NCBI GenBank assembly: GCA_023424995.1
Contig: JAFADH010000181.1
Coordinates: 1-32,131, forward strand
From: Bacillota bacterium
Lineage (GTDB): Bacteria; Bacillota; Clostridia; Lachnospirales; Lachnospiraceae
Reading direction: 5' to 3'
DNA length: 32,131 nt
Below are positions 31,017-32,131 of the stretch, piece after piece (positions within the stretch are counted from its first letter, which is position 1; each line of letters starts with the position of its first letter). The position numbers and the translations under genes were made by a program. The notes under the pieces are model-generated. The model saw only the letters and a program-made list of their open reading frames with translations, searched no databases and was not told the DNA's origin.

Positions 31017-32131
31017 TCACCCGCTGATTAAGGTATACTTTGCAGACATGGTTTGATATTCAAATTCCTCCGGCAGAAGCGGTTTGCTTATAAAATTCCC
31101 CTGCAGATAATCACATCCTGCCTTCTCAAGATATTCATATTGCTCCATACTCTCAATACCCTCTGCCGTGATTGTCATCTTCATCTTTTTCCCGAACTGG
31201 ATGATGGTATCTATGATTGCTTTGTTCATCTCATTCTTCATGCAGCTTACAAAGTTCCTGTCTATTTTTAAGCTGCCGAACAGCTCCTCCTGGATGCAGA
31301 GGAATGAATTATACCCGGATCCGAAATCATCAATTGACAGCTTCACGCCCAGGGAGGATAAAGTTCTGATATTATTAATCACTGTTTCATTATTGCCCCA
31401 GAATTCGCTCGGTCTTATCTCGATCATAAGATATTCCGGTTCCAGCCGGTGCTTCAATAGTATGCTTTTAACCATGGCTGCAAAATCCGTCTGGCACAAC
31501 TGTACCGCTGATATATTCACCGACAGGGCAATATCTATGTTCATCCCATGCCATTTCATAATCTGGCTGCAGGCATTCTCAAGCACCCATTTGCCCAATG
31601 GTATGATAAATCTTGTCTTTTCGGCAAGCGGGATAAAATCGGAGGGACTGACTAACCCCATAACCGGATGTTCCCAACAGATCAATGCTTCCGCTGTCGC
31701 CACTCTTCGCTGCCGTATATCATAGATCGGCTGGTAACACAGATAAAATCCGTCCTGTTGATGCAGTCTTTTAACATTGATTTTCATTTCATTTGTTATC
31801 AATGCCGTCTTCATCATGCTATTGTCAAAATACTGGAGCCTGTTCTTCCCTAATTCTTTGGCTCTGTTCATGGCAATATCCGCACTGGTGACAAGTAATT
31901 TTTCCTCGCATCCATTCTTGGGATAGATAGCAATTCCGATGCTTACCGAACCATAGATCCGATAGCCCTTAATGTCAATGGGCTGATACAGGGTCTCCAG
32001 TAAATAATCCATATATTCATTAATACCGCTCCTGCTTGTAAAACCGGTCACAAACATTGCGAATTCGTCGCCGCCCATACGGCAGACCGCATCCTTCTTC
32101 TTGATGCATGACTGTAATTTCCTTGCTACTT
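31017..32131 (-). CDS. GGDEF-EAL cyclic di-GMP protein, C-terminal part (cut by window edge)
   Basis: The frame is open to the right edge, beyond the internal methionine at 32078 (preceding residues 'KKKDAVCR'), so the N-terminus and any sensor domain are missing. The end of a diguanylate cyclase domain is visible with an intact MGGDEF active site and 'SADIAMNRAKELGKNRL'. A full EAL phosphodiesterase domain follows: 'AEALICWEHP', 'SVNISA', 'IDDFGSGY', 'LKIDRNFV', 'AEGIES' and 'DYLQGNFISKP'. The usual EITES segment reads 'EIRPSE', a change near a metal site whose effect is uncertain. It makes and/or degrades c-di-GMP, controlling motility or surface life. Which activity dominates cannot be told. 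Confidence 0.88.
   Translation of the reverse strand, partial: VARKLQSCIKKKDAVCRMGGDEFAMFVTGFTSRSGINEYMDYLLETLYQPIDIKGYRIYGSVSIGIAIYPKNGCEEKLLVTSADIAMNRAKELGKNRLQYFDNSMMKTALITNEMKINVKRLHQQDGFYLCYQPIYDIRQRRVATAEALICWEHPVMGLVSPSDFIPLAEKTRFIIPLGKWVLENACSQIMKWHGMNIDIALSVNISAVQLCQTDFAAMVKSILLKHRLEPEYLMIEIRPSEFWGNNETVINNIRTLSSLGVKLSIDDFGSGYNSFLCIQEELFGSLKIDRNFVSCMKNEMNKAIIDTIIQFGKKMKMTITAEGIESMEQYEYLEKAGCDYLQGNFISKPLLPEEFEYQTMSAKYTLISG

Overview
The window looks like chromosome of an anaerobic, plant-polysaccharide-degrading Firmicute, most likely a Lachnospiraceae/Clostridium relative. This rests on strong AGGAGG-type ribosome sites, AT-rich intergenic DNA, a SleB-type wall hydrolase, Lpl-type sugar ABC transporters beside a GH43 glycosidase, and pectin- and xylan-related genes. 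This is inference from gene content; there is no rRNA gene to place it. No tRNA, rRNA, CRISPR array, insertion sequence or phage gene was seen.

Layout. 1-1159 (minus, cut by the left edge): N-terminal part of a secreted xylanase-like protein. 1786-2595 (plus): LysM wall hydrolase behind a long, fold-rich leader. 2746-6696 (minus): an IPKTG-anchored surface protein, an aspartate kinase and a RelA/SpoT synthetase-TPR fusion. 7024-17098 (minus): the most interesting region. 17555-22856 (minus) and 23238-24047 (plus): a xyloside-type utilisation locus (two permeases, lipoprotein binding protein, GH43 enzyme) with a divergent AraC regulator. 24163-27822 (minus): YbjN-like protein, repeat-built coiled-coil protein, RecQ. 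28138-30833 (plus): a YetA/PcRGLX-like enzyme with a KdgF cupin, probably pectin breakdown. 31017-32131 (minus, cut by the right edge): GGDEF-EAL protein.

The central 10 kb reads, in transcription order: DUF2292 small protein; terminator-like hairpin; stand-alone NifB-type radical SAM protein; NifX-like protein; NifH-like Fe protein; NifK-like subunit; NifD-like subunit; O-acetylserine sulfhydrylase (CysK); second NifX-like protein; then permease, ATPase and lipoprotein of a sulfonate/nitrate/taurine-type ABC importer. The genes are tightly spaced and all on one strand. The Fe protein keeps both cluster cysteines, and both component-1 subunits keep the three P-cluster cysteine positions. nifE, nifN, nifV and molybdate transport are absent from the window. 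A cysteine synthase, an organosulfur-type importer and DUF2292 in the same block point to sulfur rather than nitrogen. My best reading is a nitrogenase-like reductase that cleaves an imported organosulfur compound, releases sulfide or a thiol and feeds it to CysK. It resembles the methylthio-alkane reductase (MarBHDK) system of purple bacteria, but has its own regulation, subunit order and NifX-like partners. The substrate is unproven.

Motif positions were read by eye; no database search, alignment program or folding program was run.
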